A stretch of DNA of 64,000 nucleotides from Aminobacter sp039907765. GTDB lineage: Bacteria > Pseudomonadota > Alphaproteobacteria > Rhizobiales > Rhizobiaceae. The stretch covers positions 62,001 through 126,000 of the forward strand of contig NZ_JARDJI010000006.1 in assembly GCF_039907765.1 (NCBI RefSeq), in the 5' to 3' direction. The translations under genes and the position numbers were made by a program. The notes beneath the pieces were generated by a model, which saw nothing but the letters and a program-made list of their open reading frames with translations, ran no database searches and was not told the DNA's origin. This document shows positions 25,653-33,289 of the stretch, piece by piece; the first letter of the stretch is position 1; every line of letters begins with the position of its first letter.

Positions 25653-26001
25653 CGGGCCGCTCGCGCGTCGTTCGCGTAACCGTTTGACGGACAATCGTTC
25701 TTCGACGTCTGGGCGGGCGACCAAGCGCCACCCTTGACAAGCGATGCCCGGTCGGCAACCCTTCGGCGATGTGCAATTTCGCTCACATCGGCAGCTTTGC
25801 CCTTTTCAGGGTTTGCCCCATCGCGGGATCCTAGCCCCGGCTCGGTCGCCATGCGACGTCCGGGCCTTAGGGGCATTTTCTCCAACGCATAGGATCAATT
25901 GCACCTGGCCGCGTCGCGGTCCGGTGTGAACACACATACATCCGCGTTGGCGGATGACCGGTCGCGCGCATTCCCGCAAGCTGCGCCGGCCGGACGAATA
26001 C
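25653..26001. other. Intergenic region between rppH and rnk-like gene (349 bp)
   Basis: No gene recognised. It holds an inverted repeat CGATGTG (25767-25773) / CACATCG (25784-25790) and a TTGACA hexamer near 25734 without a convincing -10 partner at standard spacing. It likely contains the promoter of the rnk-like gene; nothing else is evident. Confidence 0.5.
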
Positions 26002-26430
26002 ATGAGGTCTGCATTGCGCCAGAACATCAAGCAACGCCGCGAGCACAACATCGTGGTGAGCGAAAACGACTACGCCCGGCTGACCGGCCTTGCCGAATCG
26101 AGCCTGGACCGCCTGCCCGAGATCGCCGAAGAACTGTTGTCCGAAATGGACCGCGCCAAGGTGACGACGCTCAGCCGCATCCCGGCCACGGTCATCCGCA
26201 TGGGCTCGAAGGTGACGTTCCGCAGCGGCGACGGCGAGGTCAAGACGGTGACGCTGGTCTATCCCGGCAAGGCCGACATCGCCGAGGGCAGGATTTCGAT
26301 CCTCACCCCCGTCGGCGCGGCCCTCATCGGCCTGCGCGAAGGCCAGTCGGTCGCCTGGACGTCGCGCGACGGCCGCCGGCTCGAGTTCGAGATCGTCTCC
26401 GTCGAGGCGCCGCGCGACGACGCCAACTGA
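26002..26430 (+). CDS. rnk: Rnk-like nucleoside diphosphate kinase regulator (GreA/GreB C-terminal fold)
   Basis: 142-aa protein with an N-terminal helical part (VVSENDYARLTGLAESSL) and a C-terminal FKBP-like GreA/GreB domain (MGSKVTFRSGDGEVKTVTLVYPGKADIAEGRISILTPVGAALIGL). Rnk proteins bind RNA polymerase or act indirectly on nucleotide pools but lack the long coiled coil of GreA. The start is ambiguous: ATG 26002 is preferred for length, ATG 25954 adds 16 basic residues. A second, more divergent homologue lies immediately downstream. Confidence 0.82.
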   Translation: MRSALRQNIKQRREHNIVVSENDYARLTGLAESSLDRLPEIAEELLSEMDRAKVTTLSRIPATVIRMGSKVTFRSGDGEVKTVTLVYPGKADIAEGRISILTPVGAALIGLREGQSVAWTSRDGRRLEFEIVSVEAPRDDAN

Positions 26431-26495
26431 GAGGCTTCCCGATTTCCCGAACGTTGCAGGTGCAGAGCCGATGGCCGCGCCGGTGGAGACGTGTC

Positions 26496-27038
26496 ATGAC
26501 CCGATGTCAGCTGACGACCAAGGACTTTGCAATCGTCAAGACGATGCTCGACCGCCTGGCCTGGTCCGGCGGTCCGCTCGTCGACCTGTTGCGCCGCAAG
26601 CTCGCTTCGGCACAGGTGGTGTTTTCGAATGAAGCCGATCCCGACGTGGTGACGCTGAACAGCCGCGTGATCTTCACCGTCAACGGTGGCGCACGCCACA
26701 CGCGGGTCGTCACGCAGGGCGCTACGGAGGGGATGGTCGGCCTGACCATGCCGATCACGGTGCCGCGCGGGCTGGCGCTGCTCGGGCTGCGCAAGGGACA
26801 GTCGATCGTCGTGGACTGCGGCCGCGGAACAGCCGAGACCATCCATGTCGCCGACATCCTCTACCAGCCAGAGGCGGCGCGGCCTGAGCCGGCCACGCCC
26901 GAGCCCGGTGCTGCGATGGCGGGGCGCCGTTTCCCGGTGCTGGTGTTCAGCGCCGACGAGCAGCAGCCACTTGGCGTGCGGCAAAAAATCCGGCACATCT
27001 CGGACAGTGGCGACGATCCCGGGCCTTCCGCAGCCTGA
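26496..27038 (+). CDS. Second Rnk-like protein with extended C terminus
   Basis: 180 aa. The first ~125 residues follow the Rnk plan (LTTKDFAIVKTMLDRL; DPDVVTLNSRVIFTVNGGARHTRVVTQGATEGMVGLTMPITVPRGLALLGLRKGQSI is represented by shorter blocks), with a Cys-containing VVDCGRGTAETIHV strand. About 45 further residues (Pro/Glu-rich, then FPVLVFSADEQQPLGVRQKI) have no family counterpart that I know. GGAG lies 7 bases before ATG 26496. It probably arose by duplication of the upstream rnk gene followed by divergence. Confidence 0.72.
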   Translation: MTRCQLTTKDFAIVKTMLDRLAWSGGPLVDLLRRKLASAQVVFSNEADPDVVTLNSRVIFTVNGGARHTRVVTQGATEGMVGLTMPITVPRGLALLGLRKGQSIVVDCGRGTAETIHVADILYQPEAARPEPATPEPGAAMAGRRFPVLVFSADEQQPLGVRQKIRHISDSGDDPGPSAA

Positions 27039-27119
27039 GGCCGCGCCGTCCGCGGCGTCGGGTCTGCGGGGTTCGGACATGCGCATGGAGACCGGTGCCA
27101 TGCGCCTACTGGGGGCGCA

Positions 27120-28373
27120 ATGAGGGTTGTGGTTATCGGCGGCGGCGTGATCGGGGTCACGACCGCCTACTACCTCGCCGAGGCCGGTCACGAGGTGGTC
27201 GTCTTCGACCGCCAGAAGGGCCCGGCCCAGGAGACCAGCTACGCCAATGCGGGCGAGATCTCGTCCGGTTACGCATCGCCGCTGGCCGCGCCCGGCGTGC
27301 CGCTCAAGGCGCTCAGGTGGCTGTTCACCAAGGACGGCCCGTTCGTCTTCCGCCCGAAATTCGATCCCAAATATTGGCTCTGGCTGGCCCGGATGCTGGG
27401 CAACTGCACCGCAGAGCGCTACGCGGCCAACAAGGCGCTGATGATGCCGCTGGCCGAATACAGCCGCGACATGCTGCGCGTGCTGCGCGAGGCGACCGGC
27501 ATTTCCTACGACGAGGGCAGCCACGGTACGCTGCAGCTGTTTCGTGCCCAGGAACAGTTCGATCGCGCCGCCGCCGACGTTGCGATGCTCGACAGGTTCC
27601 AGGTGCCTTACGAAATTCTCGATGCCAATGGCTGCATTGCCGCCGAGCCGGGATTGGCCGGTGCGCGCGACAGGATCGCCGGCGGCCTGCGCCTGCCCGA
27701 CGACGAGACCGGCGATTGCCGGCTGTTCACCGAACGGCTGGTGGATCTCGCGGCCAAGCGCGGCGTCACCTTCAGGTTCGACAGCCGGATTTTCCATTTC
27801 GACATGGAGGGCGGGAAGGTGGTGCGGGCTGTCGCCGCCGGCGGAATGGGCCATGCCGATGCCTTCGTGCTTGCGACCGGCAGCTACACCGAGCGCTTCA
27901 TGCGCAAGCTGAAGCAGCGCGTGCCGATCTATCCGCTGAAGGGCTATTCGCTGACGGTTCCGGTCGCCGACGAAGGTGCCGCGCCTGCATCGACGGTGAT
28001 CGACGAGGCCAACAAGATTGCGATCACCCGGCTCGGCCGCCGCATACGGGTCGGCGGACTGGCGGAAATGTCGGGTTTCGACCTGACCCTTCGCGAACAG
28101 GCCCGGGTGCAGCTGGAGCGGTCGCTGCGCGAACTGTTCGGGGTCGGCGACCTGCGCGAGGCGAGCTACTGGTGCGGGCTGAGGCCCATGACGCCCGACG
28201 GGCCGCCGGTCATCGGCAGGACGAAAATCCCCAATGTCTACGTCAATTCCGGCCACGGCATGCTGGGCTGGACCATGGCCTGCGGCTCGGCCAAGGTCCT
28301 GGCCGACCTGATCTCCGGCCGCGAGCCGGAGATCGACGCGAGCGGGCTGGGGCCGCAGCGCTACTGGTTCTGA
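27120..28373 (+). CDS. dadA: D-amino acid dehydrogenase
   Basis: 417-aa FAD-dependent oxidoreductase (DAO fold) that deaminates D-amino acids, D-alanine in particular, to 2-oxo acids, passing electrons to the respiratory chain. The FAD-binding motif VVIGGGVIGVTTAYYLAEAG starts at residue 3; SSGYASPLAAPGVP and GLRPMTPDGPPVIGRT with the C-terminal NSGHGMLGWTMACGSAK are typical of DadA. It starts with ATG 27120. No alr/dadX racemase gene is adjacent. Membrane-associated on the cytosolic side. Confidence 0.93.
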   Translation: MRVVVIGGGVIGVTTAYYLAEAGHEVVVFDRQKGPAQETSYANAGEISSGYASPLAAPGVPLKALRWLFTKDGPFVFRPKFDPKYWLWLARMLGNCTAERYAANKALMMPLAEYSRDMLRVLREATGISYDEGSHGTLQLFRAQEQFDRAAADVAMLDRFQVPYEILDANGCIAAEPGLAGARDRIAGGLRLPDDETGDCRLFTERLVDLAAKRGVTFRFDSRIFHFDMEGGKVVRAVAAGGMGHADAFVLATGSYTERFMRKLKQRVPIYPLKGYSLTVPVADEGAAPASTVIDEANKIAITRLGRRIRVGGLAEMSGFDLTLREQARVQLERSLRELFGVGDLREASYWCGLRPMTPDGPPVIGRTKIPNVYVNSGHGMLGWTMACGSAKVLADLISGREPEIDASGLGPQRYWF

Positions 28374-28376
28374 GGA

Positions 28377-28778
28377 TCAGGCCACCTTTCTCAGCGACCG
28401 CGGCGCTTCCGCCGACTGATACATCGAGATGGTGTGGCCGTCGGGATCGGCAATGTCGGCCGACCAGCCGCCCGGCGCGTGACTCACCGGGGTGACGATG
28501 GTCACGCCCTTGCCGGCGAGCGTCGACACGACGTCGTCGATGCCGCCGTCGGCGATATCGAAGACGATGATGGGTGAATTGCCGGGGCGCGATTCCATCC
28601 TGAAGAAGATCAGGTCGACGCCGTTGACGGTGCTGGCGATGAGCCAGTCGCCTCCAGTCTCCCCGTCGCCGTCCATGCGCTGCACGTCGAGGCCGATGAC
28701 GTCGCGGTAGAAGGTTTCGGTCCGGTCGATGTCGGAGACGTAGTAGCAGATGTTGCCCAGCTTGCTCTTGCCGAACAT
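28377..28778 (-). CDS. VOC-superfamily (glyoxalase/dioxygenase-like) protein
   Basis: 133-aa protein with the paired beta-alpha-beta-beta-beta fold: NICYYVSDIDRTETFYRDVIGL at the N terminus and WSADIADPDGHTISMYQ at the C terminus. His/Glu metal ligands typical of the superfamily are only partly visible, so activity is unassigned. ATG 28778 is preferred because GGAG lies 7 bases upstream; an ATG nine codons earlier (28805) is in frame but lacks this. That Shine-Dalgarno sits within the last codons of the upstream orphan gene, so they are coupled. Confidence 0.8.
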   Translation of the reverse strand: MFGKSKLGNICYYVSDIDRTETFYRDVIGLDVQRMDGDGETGGDWLIASTVNGVDLIFFRMESRPGNSPIIVFDIADGGIDDVVSTLAGKGVTIVTPVSHAPGGWSADIADPDGHTISMYQSAEAPRSLRKVA

Positions 28779-28782
28779 GCGT

Positions 28783-29151
28783 TTACTCCATGGATTGGGT
28801 TGCACGCTCCCTTGGTTGCCGTGGCAACCGGTTTTGTGAGGTGCCGATCACGGCAAGATGCCCGTCGGGGTCGTGGCTCGCGAGCAGGGCACCTTGCTGC
28901 CGGGCCGCTTCGAGCAGAGAGCGCCTGATGCGGCCGAAGGCGAGGGCGCCTGCAAGCCCCGGCAGTTCCTCGATCGTGCCGCCGCCGAAGGTACGCCAGC
29001 GGCGCCTGATCTCGGCGATGCGCTGGCGGAGCGCGGTGTCGGCAAGCCGCTGCAGCCAGGCGATCTCCTGGCGGGTGTGGCCGGTCCGCGCCAGCAGGGC
29101 AGTGGTGCGGAGGGAAGCCGGCAGGCCGGCGATATAGGGGCGGGGCAGCAA
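28783..29151 (-). CDS. Uncharacterised basic protein, TTG start
   Basis: 122 aa, not recognised. It begins at TTG 29151, preceded by an excellent AGGAG with 5-base spacing, and ends 4 bp before the VOC gene start. Predicted mostly helical and Arg-rich (RTTALLARTGHTRQEIAWLQ, LRQRIAEIRRRWRTFGGG); the TGHTRQEIAWLQRLAD part could form a helix-turn-helix, but I would not call it DNA-binding. No signal peptide or membrane segment. Context: upstream partner of a VOC protein, divergent from nothing, 62 bp after the LysR gene on the same strand. Confidence 0.65.
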   Translation of the reverse strand: MLPRPYIAGLPASLRTTALLARTGHTRQEIAWLQRLADTALRQRIAEIRRRWRTFGGGTIEELPGLAGALAFGRIRRSLLEAARQQGALLASHDPDGHLAVIGTSQNRLPRQPRERATQSME

Positions 29152-29213
29152 GCAATCTCCTCACATCGGCGCGGCGCAAAGTTAGCGGATGTGTGCGATT
29201 GTCGGAAGAGGCG

Positions 29214-30095
29214 TCAGACGAACAGCGCCCGCTCGCGCTCCACCGCCTTGGTGATGAAGCCCGCCACGGTCTGGATGCGGCGCAGCGGCCGTACCGACTC
29301 GTGGTAGACCAGCCAGTAGGCGCGCCGGATGGGTGCAATCGCCGTCACCGGCACGACCTCCGGAACGGTGCGGGCGATGAAGGTGTGGAGGATACCGATG
29401 CCCGCCCCCGAGCGCACGGCCTCGACCTGGCCCAGCGCCGAAGAGATGGAAAAGGCCGATTCCCAGGTCGGGCTGAACTCCGCCGCATAGTCGAGCGAGG
29501 GGCTGACGACCAGGTCGGGCACGTAGCCGATCAGCCGGTGATCGGACAGGTCCGTCCGTCCTGCCGGCAGGCCGTTCTGCTCGGCATAGGCGCGCGAGGC
29601 GAACAAGCCGAGCGAATAGTCGACCAGCTTCACCGCCACGAGGCGCCCCTCGCTCGGGCGCTCGGTGGTGATGGCGATGTCGGCCTCGCGGCGCGACAGC
29701 GAGAATGTGCGGGGCACCGGCACGAGTTGGATCTTGAGGTCGGCGTGCTGGGTGGTCAGCGCCCCCAGCCGCTGCGCCAGGAAGGCGACGCCGAAGCCGT
29801 CGGGCGCGCCGATGCGCACCGTGCCGGCCACCTCGTCGCCCTCGCCGGCGATCTCGGCCCGGGCGGTCAGCATGTCGGCTTCCATGCGCTCGGCGATCTC
29901 GAGGAAACGCTCGCCCGCAGGCGTCAGCTCGCTGCCGGTGGTCAGGCGCCGGAAGAGCTTGGTCTTCAGCGCTTCCTCGAGGGCGGCGACCCGGCGCGAA
30001 ACCGTGGCGTGGTTGAGCTCCAGTCGCCGCGCCGCGCCGAGGATCTGGCCGGTGCGCGCGACAGCGAGGAAGATGCGGACGTCGTCCCAGTTCAT
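29214..30095 (-). CDS. LysR-family transcriptional regulator
   Basis: 293-aa LTTR: winged helix-turn-helix at residues 1-60 (MNWDDVRIFLAVARTG, LNHATVSRRVAALEEAL) and a periplasmic-binding-protein-like effector domain from ~90 to the end. The start is taken at ATG 30095, which gives the standard LTTR N terminus; a 16-residue upstream extension is less likely. It is divergent from mmsA with 185 bp between, holding a clear palindrome and a TATAAT box, so control of mmsA (valine/propionate catabolism) is probable by position. Confidence 0.92.
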   Translation of the reverse strand: MNWDDVRIFLAVARTGQILGAARRLELNHATVSRRVAALEEALKTKLFRRLTTGSELTPAGERFLEIAERMEADMLTARAEIAGEGDEVAGTVRIGAPDGFGVAFLAQRLGALTTQHADLKIQLVPVPRTFSLSRREADIAITTERPSEGRLVAVKLVDYSLGLFASRAYAEQNGLPAGRTDLSDHRLIGYVPDLVVSPSLDYAAEFSPTWESAFSISSALGQVEAVRSGAGIGILHTFIARTVPEVVPVTAIAPIRRAYWLVYHESVRPLRRIQTVAGFITKAVERERALFV

Positions 30096-30161
30096 GCAGC
30101 CCCCGTCGACATGGATGCTTCTCCCCCGGTAATGGGTCGGCAAAGTCTACTATGCACGAAA

Positions 30162-30176
30162 TCGCATTCAATGCGA
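30162..30176. promoter_or_regulatory. Palindromic operator between LysR gene and mmsA
   Basis: TCGCATT-C-AATGCGA is a perfect 15-bp palindrome, 9 bp before the TATAAT at 30185-30190. Position and symmetry suit LysR-type or other activator/repressor binding around the -35 region. Confidence 0.5.
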
Positions 30177-30184
30177 CTTAGGGC

Positions 30185-30190
30185 TATAAT
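30185..30190 (+). promoter_or_regulatory. Consensus -10 box for mmsA
   Basis: TATAAT matches the sigma-70 -10 consensus exactly and lies about 90 bp before the mmsA start. No good -35 hexamer is seen at 16-18 bp, which would fit a promoter needing an activator bound at the adjacent palindrome. Confidence 0.5.
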
Positions 30191-30280
30191 TAGCGCACAA
30201 CGGTTGCGTTTGCCCTCGCGTTGCAAAGGCCGTCGCAAAGCAGGACAATGGGCCACCAACAAGGAAATGGGAGAGAGCAG

Positions 30281-31777
30281 ATGGTCGATTACGGTCATTT
30301 CATCGGCGGCAAGCGTGTCGCCGGAACCAGCGGGCGCAAGCAGGACGTGATGCAGCCGATGGACGGCACGGTGCGCGCCACCGTGGCACTTGCCTCGGCG
30401 CAGGAATTGCGCGCCGCGGTCGAGAACGCCAAGGCGGCACAGCCGGCCTGGGCGACCACCAATCCGCAGCGCCGCGTCCGCGTGCTGATGCGCTTCCTCG
30501 AACTGGTCAACAAGGAATACGACGCCCTCGCCGAACTGCTGGCCCGCGAGCACGGCAAGACCATCGCCGACGCCAAGGGCGACATCCAGCGCGGCCTCGA
30601 AGTGGTCGAGGTCTGCATCGGCGCCCCGCACATGATGAAGGGCGAGTTCACCGATGGCGCCGGCCCCGGCATAGACGTCTACTCGATGCGCCAGCCGCTC
30701 GGCGTTGTCGCCGGCATCACCCCGTTCAACTTCCCGGCCATGATCCCGCTGTGGAAGATCGCCCCGGCGATCGCCTGCGGCAACGCCTTCATCCTGAAGC
30801 CGTCGGAGCGCGATCCGGGCGTGCCGCTGCGCATCGCCGAACTGTTCATCGAAGCCGGCCTGCCCGCGGGCATCCTCAATGTCGTCAACGGCGACAAGGA
30901 AGTGGTCGACGCCATTCTCGACGATCCGGACATCAAGGCCATCGGCTTCGTCGGCTCGACACCGATCGCGCACTACATCTATTCGCGCGGCTGCGCGGCC
31001 GGCAAGCGCGTGCAGTGCTTCGGCGGCGCCAAGAACCACATGATCATCATGCCCGACGCCGACATGGACCAGACCGTCGACGCGCTGATCGGCGCCGGCT
31101 TCGGTTCGGCCGGCGAGCGCTGCATGGCGATCTCGGTCGCCGTTCCGGTCGGCCACGACACCGCCGACAGGCTGATGGAACGCCTGATCCCGCGCGTCGA
31201 AAGCCTCAAGGTCGGCCCGTCGACGGATTCCTCGGCCGACTTCGGCCCGGTCGTCACCCGTGAGGCGCTGGAGCGCATCAAGGGGTATGTCGACATCGGC
31301 GTGAAGGAAGGTGCCAAGCTCGTCGTCGACGGCCGCGGCTTCAAGATGCAGGGCTACGAGAACGGCTTCTACATGGGTGGCTGCCTGTTCGACAACGTGA
31401 CGCCGGAAATGCGCATCTACAAGGAAGAGATCTTCGGCCCGGTTCTGTCGGTGGTGCGTGCGCCGACCTACGAGAACGCCATCAAGCTCGCCAACGACCA
31501 CGAGATGGGCAACGGCGTCGCCATCTTCACCCGCGACGGCGATGCGGCACGCGATTTTGCCTCCCGCGTCCAGGTCGGCATGGTCGGCGTCAACGTGCCG
31601 ATCCCGGTGCCGATCGCCTACTACACCTTCGGCGGCTGGAAGGCATCGTCCTTCGGCGACCTCAACCAGCACGGCCCGGATGCGTTCCGCTTCTATACCA
31701 AGACCAAGACGGTCACCTCGCGCTGGCCGTCGGGCATCAAGGACGGTGCGGAGTTCGTCATCCCGACGATGAACTAG
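30281..31777 (+). CDS. mmsA: CoA-acylating methylmalonate-semialdehyde dehydrogenase
   Basis: 498-aa ALDH6-type enzyme that converts (methyl)malonate semialdehyde + CoA + NAD to propionyl- or acetyl-CoA, in valine and inositol catabolism. Seen: GVVAGITPFNFPAMIPLWK, the catalytic Cys in GSAGERCMAIS, and EIFGPVLSVVRAPTYENA; the YTFGGWKASSFGDLNQHG and FYTKTKTVTSRWP segments are specific to MmsA. GGGAGAGAG precedes ATG 30281. The last 45 bp of the gene recur 104 bp downstream. A strong palindromic terminator follows. Confidence 0.95.
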   Translation: MVDYGHFIGGKRVAGTSGRKQDVMQPMDGTVRATVALASAQELRAAVENAKAAQPAWATTNPQRRVRVLMRFLELVNKEYDALAELLAREHGKTIADAKGDIQRGLEVVEVCIGAPHMMKGEFTDGAGPGIDVYSMRQPLGVVAGITPFNFPAMIPLWKIAPAIACGNAFILKPSERDPGVPLRIAELFIEAGLPAGILNVVNGDKEVVDAILDDPDIKAIGFVGSTPIAHYIYSRGCAAGKRVQCFGGAKNHMIIMPDADMDQTVDALIGAGFGSAGERCMAISVAVPVGHDTADRLMERLIPRVESLKVGPSTDSSADFGPVVTREALERIKGYVDIGVKEGAKLVVDGRGFKMQGYENGFYMGGCLFDNVTPEMRIYKEEIFGPVLSVVRAPTYENAIKLANDHEMGNGVAIFTRDGDAARDFASRVQVGMVGVNVPIPVPIAYYTFGGWKASSFGDLNQHGPDAFRFYTKTKTVTSRWPSGIKDGAEFVIPTMN

Positions 31778-31881
31778 GCCCGACGGGCTCCTTGTTTGCG
31801 CGTCCTCGCCGCGATGCGGCTGCGGGCGCGGGGCGAGGCATCAAGGACGGCGACGAGTTCGTCATCCCGACGATGAACTAG
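31733..31881 (+). repeat. Duplicated 45-bp 3' end of mmsA
   Basis: Copy 1 (31733-31777, including the mmsA stop) and copy 2 (31837-31881) match at 42 of 45 positions; both encode GIKDG(A/D)EFVIPTMN then stop. Spacing is 104 bp, not a multiple of three. Copy 2 has no gene upstream of it, so it looks like the relic of a duplication or of recombination with a second mmsA. Confidence 0.85.
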
Positions 31882-32153
31882 ACCCCACCACGAACCGAGA
31901 CCCACCACGAGGTCTTCAAAAGACAACGGCCCGGACGATCGTCCGGGCCGCTTTGCGTGGGGCTTGTTGCGCGTTGGCAAACGCACCATATCGATTCATG
32001 TAGGAACGCGATGGCGCGTTCATGGACGACAGACCGGAAACCAGAAAGGAGCGACGCGATGAAGACGTCGGGCCCGGCCTGGAGCGCTCCGGCGCCTTGA
32101 GGCTGCCCATGTGCCTCTTCTTTGCCGGATCGCGAAGGCGAAGGAGGTGCCAC
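31778..32153. other. Intergenic region after mmsA (376 bp)
   Basis: It holds the relic copy of the mmsA 3' end (31837-31881), a short direct repeat of ACCACGA just after it, the terminator hairpin (31927-31954), and the leader of the small secreted-protein gene with AGGAGGT at its end. No other gene is seen. Confidence 0.6.
31927..31954 (+). terminator. Palindromic terminator of mmsA
   Basis: CGGCCCGGACGA / TCGTCCGGGCCG is a perfect 24-bp palindrome followed by CTTT. The hairpin must open a small loop at its centre. The T-run is short, so efficiency is uncertain. Confidence 0.65.
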
Positions 32154-32471
32154 ATGGCACGTTGTTTTTCGTTTCGATGGATGAGGATTGCCGCCGTCGC
32201 CCTCGTGGCGATGGTCGGTGTGAACTCGGCCCAAGCGCAATTCGTCTGCAGCGACCACGACGACCTGGTGGCGCGGCTTGCCGAAGCGTTTCAGGAGAAG
32301 CGCATCGGCTACGGCCTGGCCGGCGATGCGGCGATCATCGAGGTCTTCGTCGCGGCGAGCGGCACCTGGACGATGCTGATGACCGATGTCAGGGGCCGAA
32401 GCTGCATCGTCGCGGCCGGCGACGGTTGGGAAAGCATCGGGGCCGTGACAGTCACCGGGCGCGGGGCATAG
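32154..32471 (+). CDS. Small secreted protein of rhizobial type, unknown function
   Basis: 105 aa. AGGAGGT lies 7 bases before ATG 32154, which decides this start against an upstream in-frame ATG. The signal peptide has a basic start (MARCFSFRWMR) and hydrophobic core ending NSAQAQ. The mature part (~70 aa) has FVCSDHDDLVARLAEAFQEK, a central GLAGDAAIIEVFVAASGTWT and RSCIVAAGDGW; the two Cys could form a disulphide. I recall homologous small exported proteins in Mesorhizobium and Rhizobium, function unknown. Confidence 0.75.
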   Translation: MARCFSFRWMRIAAVALVAMVGVNSAQAQFVCSDHDDLVARLAEAFQEKRIGYGLAGDAAIIEVFVAASGTWTMLMTDVRGRSCIVAAGDGWESIGAVTVTGRGA

Positions 32472-32564
32472 GCGCATCGGCCTGGCATCGTCGGCGCCAC
32501 CGCGAACCTGCCCAATGGCGTGTCGGATTGGTCAGCTTTGAATATCGGAGGCTGCCAGGATAAA

Positions 32565-32581
32565 GTAGTATAATTTACTAC
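32565..32581. promoter_or_regulatory. Promoter-operator of the toxin-antitoxin locus
   Basis: GTAGTA-TAATT-TACTAC is a perfect inverted repeat that contains an exact TATAAT (32569-32574). It lies 15 bp before the antitoxin ATG, the position expected for autorepression by a Phd-type antitoxin. Confidence 0.6.
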
Positions 32582-32595
32582 AATATGGTGCTGGA

Positions 32596-32834
32596 ATGGA
32601 CGAGACGATTTCGGCCGCCGATGCAAACCGTGAATTCTTCCGCCTCCTGCGCGAAGTTCGCGACGGCAACAGCTTCCTGGTGACCAGCATGGGCGCCCGG
32701 TCGCGCGCATGGTGCCCGCCACCCAACCCGGCCCCTTTCAGAACGCCGCCAAGCAGCTTCTGTTGGATCGATTGCGTCGACAGCCAGTCGTCAGCTCTGG
32801 GCGCTGGAAGCGCGAAGAGCTTTACGACGACTGA
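32596..32834 (+). pseudogene. Phd/YefM-type antitoxin, frameshifted
   Basis: The first ~33 residues (MDETISAADANREFFRLLRE, then VRDGNSFLVTSMG) are a clear Phd-like antitoxin N terminus that dimerises and binds operator DNA. Near 32691-32700 one base is missing: the other frame then continues PVARMVPATQPGPFQNAAKQ...GRWKREELYDD to TGA 32832-32834, the expected toxin-binding C-terminal part. Read straight through, the product would be aberrant after residue 33. The stop overlaps the toxin start in ATGA form, so the ancestral pair was coupled. A sequencing error is an alternative to true inactivation. Confidence 0.8.
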
Positions 32835-33281
32835 TGAGGCTCGCACTGGACACCAACATCCTGGCCTATGCTGAAGGCGTCGACGGCGCCGCGCGTGCGG
32901 CAATCGCAGTCGATCTCCTTGCACGTGTCCCGGAAGATGAAACCGTGGTGCCGGTCCAGGCCCTGGGCGAACTCTTCACCGTACTGGTGCGCAAGGCAGG
33001 CAGAAGCCCATCCGTGGCCCCGCGACGCGATCCTGCAATGGCGCGATACGTTTACAGTCGCGGACACCACGGCCGAAGTTCTGCTCAAGGCAGCGGAAGT
33101 GGCCACCGATCACCGCCTGAGCATCTGGGATGCCGTCATGCTTGGCGTCGCGTCCAGCGCCGGCTGCCGGCAGCTGCTGTCCGAGGACATGCAGGACGGC
33201 TTCACATGGGCAGGGGTGACGGTGGTCAATCCGTTCGCGGATCAACCGAATCCGCTGTTGGCGGCGATGCTCAAGCCTTAG
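32834..33281 (+). pseudogene. PIN-domain toxin (VapC-like), frameshifted
   Basis: The N terminus MRLALDTNILAYAEGVDGAA has the first PIN acidic site (Asp6), and VVPVQALGELFTVLVRKAGRS carries the second (Glu). Between about 32998 and 33025 the frame changes by +1; the remainder (WRDTFTVADTTAEVLLKAAE, HRLSIWDAVMLGVAS with the third acidic residue, LLSEDMQDGFTWAGVTVVNP) is in the other frame to TAG 33281. PIN toxins are RNases. With both partners shifted the locus appears dead, unless these are base-calling errors. Confidence 0.82.
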
Positions 33282-33289
33282 GGTCTAGC

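Noticed and set aside
25770..25787. TGTG-N10-CACA as a CRP site
   Set aside because: CRP half-sites are TGTGA-N6-TCACA; the spacing here is two bases longer, so it is recorded only as an inverted repeat.
32596..33281. Programmed frameshifting to explain the TA genes
   Set aside because: No slippery heptamer or downstream stimulatory structure is evident near either shift, and two opposite shifts in adjacent genes fit decay or error better.
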